This document shows, in pieces, positions 6,887 through 8,569 of a stretch of 8,569 nt of DNA. The notes beneath the pieces were generated by a model, which saw only the letters and a list, made by a program, of their open reading frames with translations, was not told the origin of the DNA and made no database searches. Origin of the DNA: Longicatena sp. (GTDB taxonomy: Bacteria; Bacillota_I; Bacilli_A; Erysipelotrichales; Erysipelotrichaceae); assembly GCA_020025055.1 (NCBI GenBank), contig JAHHST010000062.1, positions 1 through 8,569 of the forward strand. Direction: 5' to 3'. Each line of letters opens with the position of its first letter. The stretch's first letter is position 1. The translations under genes were made by a program, and so were the position numbers.

Positions 6887-7082
6887 GATTAAACGTGGTA
6901 CCACCTTACTTCACATACATTGTATGTCTCAAACACAAATAACGGCGTGATTCCCGAATGTTCCTACTCTAATTCAAAACACTTACTCCAAGACTACCTT
7001 CTATAGTTCCGCTCACTTTTTTACACCAACCAAAAGTTCTCTTTGCTTTAGAATCTATATACTCCTTCTCTTCAACATATGT
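6860..7082 (-). promoter_or_regulatory. T-box riboswitch (tRNA-Val responsive) controlling GNAT-valS
   Basis: The leader senses uncharged tRNA-Val and prevents termination. Stem I carries the distal elements AGAGA and GGTTGGTG (around 7026-7042). The specifier region reads GGTAGTCTTGG, with GUC at 6994-6992 as likely specifier (GUA at 6997-6995 is the alternative); both are valine codons. The CCGTTA element and a stem III hairpin (ACATAC/GTATGT, 6913-6927) follow. The T-box core AAGGTGGTACCACG spans 6907-6894. The antiterminator fits the canonical form: helix GTAAGG (6909-6904) with CCTTAT (6882-6877), the 7-base bulge TGGTACC (6903-6897), and a short ACG/CGT helix. The bulge TGGT matches a tRNA 3' end ACCA, that is discriminator A, as expected for tRNA-Val. 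The competing terminator follows at 6886-6860. Confidence 0.95.
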
Positions 7083-7088
7083 GTACAT

Positions 7089-7117
7089 ATTATAATAAAA
7101 ATATTTTTCTATTTCAA
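7089..7117 (-). promoter_or_regulatory. sigma-A promoter of the T-box/GNAT/valS unit
   Basis: On the minus strand -35 TTGAAA (7117-7112), a 17-base spacer and a perfect -10 TATAAT (7094-7089) place the start near 7082. The resulting leader is about 237 bases and contains the whole T-box. Confidence 0.88.
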
Positions 7118-7127
7118 CCTTTTTATG

Positions 7128-7154
7128 AAAAAGAATTTCATGTATAAATGAATT
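7128..7154 (-). terminator. Possible weak terminator after the LysM gene
   Basis: AATTCAT (7154-7148) can pair with ATGAAATT (7141-7134) with one bulged A around a 6-base loop, followed by C and five T residues. The stem is AT-only at most positions and overlaps the stop codon, so termination may be partial and some transcripts may run on into the T-box unit. Confidence 0.35.
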
Positions 7155-7731
7155 AAGGTAATATAATTAATGATTTTGCTTGAATATCCTTTTCATGATT
7201 ACATTCTCTTAATAACGATTCTTCAACTCCGTATCGTTGTGCAATACTAGCATACGTATCTCCTTTTTTCGCAACAATCATTCGATACGATGTATAAGTA
7301 GTATTTGCATCTTCAAAAACATCTTCAAATTCTTCTACTTTTTCATATTCTTTTTGTTTCGCCTCTTCTATCATTTCAACTTTAGCATCATTTTTTTTAA
7401 CTTCCTCTTCAATTAATCCGTTTACATCCATCATTATAGTAACAAAAATTCCATGATCGATAAGTTCTGCATGACAATTGCCAACGTGAAGTGAGAAATT
7501 ATCACTACACAATTTTTCTGTAGGAGCTAAAACATCCATTTGTAATACTTCTTGAAATTCTACATTTTTATTATCATTTGTCACATAGGTTCCTTTAATT
7601 AATAAAGGTCCGATTGCTCTAATTCCTTTATCTTCTTTAACATATTGTAATTCTGTATCCGCCTTGATTTGAATAATTTGTTTTATCTTATCTTCATATT
7701 CAAACTGTTTTTCTACTTTCATTGTTTTCAT
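7153..7731 (-). CDS. Compact SpoVID/SipL-like spore-morphogenesis protein with C-terminal LysM
   Basis: A 192-residue protein. The start ATG 7731 follows AGGAGGG (7738-7744) by 6 bases; the frame extends to 7797 but without a ribosome site. Residues about 1-108 are strand-rich and resemble the SpoVID N-terminal domain in pattern: IRAIGPLLIKGTYV (37-50), then FQEVLQMDVLAPTEKL, then HAELIDHGIFVTIMMDVNGLI. Residues 108-142 are an acidic, Lys/Glu-rich linker. Residues 149-192 are a LysM domain (YRMIVAKKGDTYASIAQRYG, then VPxxL-like spacing and a final SLIILP). In B. subtilis SpoVID, and SipL in Clostridioides difficile, such proteins bind SpoIVA and drive coat encasement on the forespore surface from the mother cell. 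Both are over 500 residues, so this version is much shorter. Support comes from its position upstream of valS, as in B. subtilis, and from a sigma-E-like upstream motif. There is no signal peptide, fitting a mother-cell cytoplasmic protein. A general LysM protein is the alternative. Confidence 0.75.
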   Translation of the reverse strand: MKTMKVEKQFEYEDKIKQIIQIKADTELQYVKEDKGIRAIGPLLIKGTYVTNDNKNVEFQEVLQMDVLAPTEKLCSDNFSLHVGNCHAELIDHGIFVTIMMDVNGLIEEEVKKNDAKVEMIEEAKQKEYEKVEEFEDVFEDANTTYTSYRMIVAKKGDTYASIAQRYGVEESLLRECNHEKDIQAKSLIILP

Positions 7732-7749
7732 TTTCAACCCTCCTAATTT

Positions 7750-7779
7750 TATATATGATAGATTGCAAATAATTATTCC
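7750..7779 (-). promoter_or_regulatory. sigma-E-like promoter of the SpoVID-like gene
   Basis: On the minus strand GGAATAAT (7779-7772), a 14-base spacer and CATATATA (7757-7750) repeat exactly the boxes and spacing found before the SPOR gene (290-319), while the spacers themselves differ. No convincing sigma-A site is seen. The ribosome site starts 5 bases after the -10-like box, so the leader would be very short, as at the other copy. Confidence 0.58.
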
Positions 7780-7819
7780 ATGTGAAAATGCAAACAACTT
7801 TTATATTTTTCTTTTTTTA

Positions 7820-7828
7820 TGGTAAAAT
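7820..7828 (+). promoter_or_regulatory. Extended -10 promoter of the ThyX-like gene
   Basis: TGGTAAAAT (7820-7828) is an extended -10 element. The expected -35 position holds only T/A-rich sequence, so recognition would lean on the TG motif. Transcription would begin near 7835, about 20 bases before the start codon. Confidence 0.5.
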
Positions 7829-7854
7829 AGTCTACGAAAGAAATGAGGAATAGT

Positions 7855-8478
7855 ATGATTAAAATTGAAAGATATAGCGTTATGAATTTTGAAAACGCAA
7901 TTCGTGGGGCAAGAAACCCAATGAATAGTTGGAATCGTATGGATTCTACCTATGATGAAAATGGAAACTTTATTATGGGACCAAATGATTTATCACTTGC
8001 AACTCGCTTAGCAAAAGCAGGAACTGATCATCGTAAATTTATGCGTCAAATCTTTGTTTCTGTTGACTTCACTGCTCCTTTATATTGGTGGAAAGAATAT
8101 GATACATATAAAGTTGCAACAGTTGCAAACTCAACAAGTACAATGCACAAAATTGCAAGCAAACCTTTTGAATTAGATGATTTTTCTCATGACCACATGA
8201 ACGAAAAAGCTCTTCAATCACTTCAATCAACAATCAATACACTTGAAGAATTACGTCTAGAATACCTAGAAACTAAAGATAAAACTATTTGGTACAGCAT
8301 GATTCAATTATTACCAAGTAACTACCATCAAATGCGTACATGCACATTTAATTACGAAACATTGATGAATATATATTATGCTAGAAAAAATCATAAATTA
8401 GATGAATGGCATGATGTATGTGATTGGATTTTAACTTTACCTTATGCAAAAGAATTGATCTTGTGTAAAGAAAACTAA
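7855..8478 (+). CDS. Uncharacterised protein, probable ThyX-fold relative lacking the ThyX motif
   Basis: A 207-residue protein. The start ATG 7855 follows GAGG (7845-7848) by 6 bases; an ATG at 7843 overlaps that ribosome site. Its order of elements resembles flavin-dependent thymidylate synthase ThyX: an N-terminal region (ERYSVMNFENAIRGARNP), a helix (LATRLAKAGTDHRKF, 48-62), a strand (RQIFVSVDFTAPLYWW, 64-79), then TYKVATVANSTSTMHK (84-99) where ThyX has RHRxxSxNxxSxRY. Near the end, NYETLMNIYYARKNHKLDEW (166-185) matches the ThyX region with an Asn/Arg-rich helix and the HAQWEIR-type segment. Length is close to that of ThyX (about 210-250). The Arg/His residues that bind flavin and dUMP are absent, so thymidylate synthesis is unlikely. 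Such proteins are, as far as I recall, known from gut Firmicutes and their phages without assigned function. It is monocistronic and its codon use looks like that of its neighbours. The gene is certain; the fold link is inference. Confidence 0.82.
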   Translation: MIKIERYSVMNFENAIRGARNPMNSWNRMDSTYDENGNFIMGPNDLSLATRLAKAGTDHRKFMRQIFVSVDFTAPLYWWKEYDTYKVATVANSTSTMHKIASKPFELDDFSHDHMNEKALQSLQSTINTLEELRLEYLETKDKTIWYSMIQLLPSNYHQMRTCTFNYETLMNIYYARKNHKLDEWHDVCDWILTLPYAKELILCKEN

Positions 8479-8525
8479 TTTTAAAACAAACTTAAAATTA
8501 AAAGTAGTATTTGGATTCTGATATG

Positions 8526-8564
8526 TACCCTCTTTACTGGACAAACCAGTAAGGAGGGTATTTT
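8526..8564 (+). terminator. Terminator after the ThyX-like gene
   Basis: A 15-bp stem (8526-8540 with 8546-8560; one U-G wobble) with loop ACAAA is followed by TTTTATTAT at the window end. There is no T-run on the minus-strand side, so it works in the plus direction, 48 bases past the stop codon. Confidence 0.9.
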
Positions 8565-8569
8565 ATTAT

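Noticed and set aside
1..8569. CRISPR arrays, insertion sequences, rRNA genes
   Set aside because: No regularly spaced direct repeats, transposase-like products, terminal inverted repeats or rRNA sequence were seen.

Overview
The window is AT-rich with short intergenic gaps, strong GGAGG-type ribosome sites, a T-box riboswitch, a Gram-positive lipoprotein and two genes resembling Bacillus sporulation genes. This points to a low-GC, spore-forming Firmicute. An Erysipelotrichia/Coprobacillus-like or clostridial gut lineage is my best guess, but the sequence does not settle it.

Layout from left to right: (1) the 5' part of a minus-strand membrane-anchored SPOR-domain gene running off the left edge; (2) a plus-strand tRNA-Ser(GGA) with its own promoter and terminator; (3) a minus-strand two-gene operon, a small phasin-like protein followed by a UbiB/ABC1-family kinase-like membrane protein, ending in a strong terminator; (4) a plus-strand lipoprotein gene; (5) a 326-bp gene-free stretch packed with terminators and a duplicated hairpin element; (6) a minus-strand unit of sigma-A promoter, valine T-box leader, GNAT acetyltransferase and valS; (7) a minus-strand compact SpoVID/SipL-like LysM protein; (8) divergently, a plus-strand protein that looks like a ThyX-fold relative lacking the ThyX signature, closed by a strong terminator at the right edge.

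Three points stand out. First, the order spoVID-like, valS, SPOR gene resembles the Bacillus subtilis order spoVID-ysxE-valS-folC-comC-spoIIB, with folC, comC and ysxE absent here and other genes inserted. Second, the two putative sporulation genes, more than 7 kb apart, carry the same bipartite upstream motif GGAATAAT-N14-CATATATA, which resembles a mother-cell sigma-E promoter. Third, the right-hand gene appears to keep the ThyX framework while the flavin/dUMP-binding RHRxxS-type motif is replaced.

In working terms, the T-box lets uncharged tRNA-Val raise expression of both the acetyltransferase and valyl-tRNA synthetase. The phasin-like and UbiB-like proteins are translationally coupled and probably act together at the membrane. 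The two flanking sporulation-like genes are probably switched on separately, in the mother cell.
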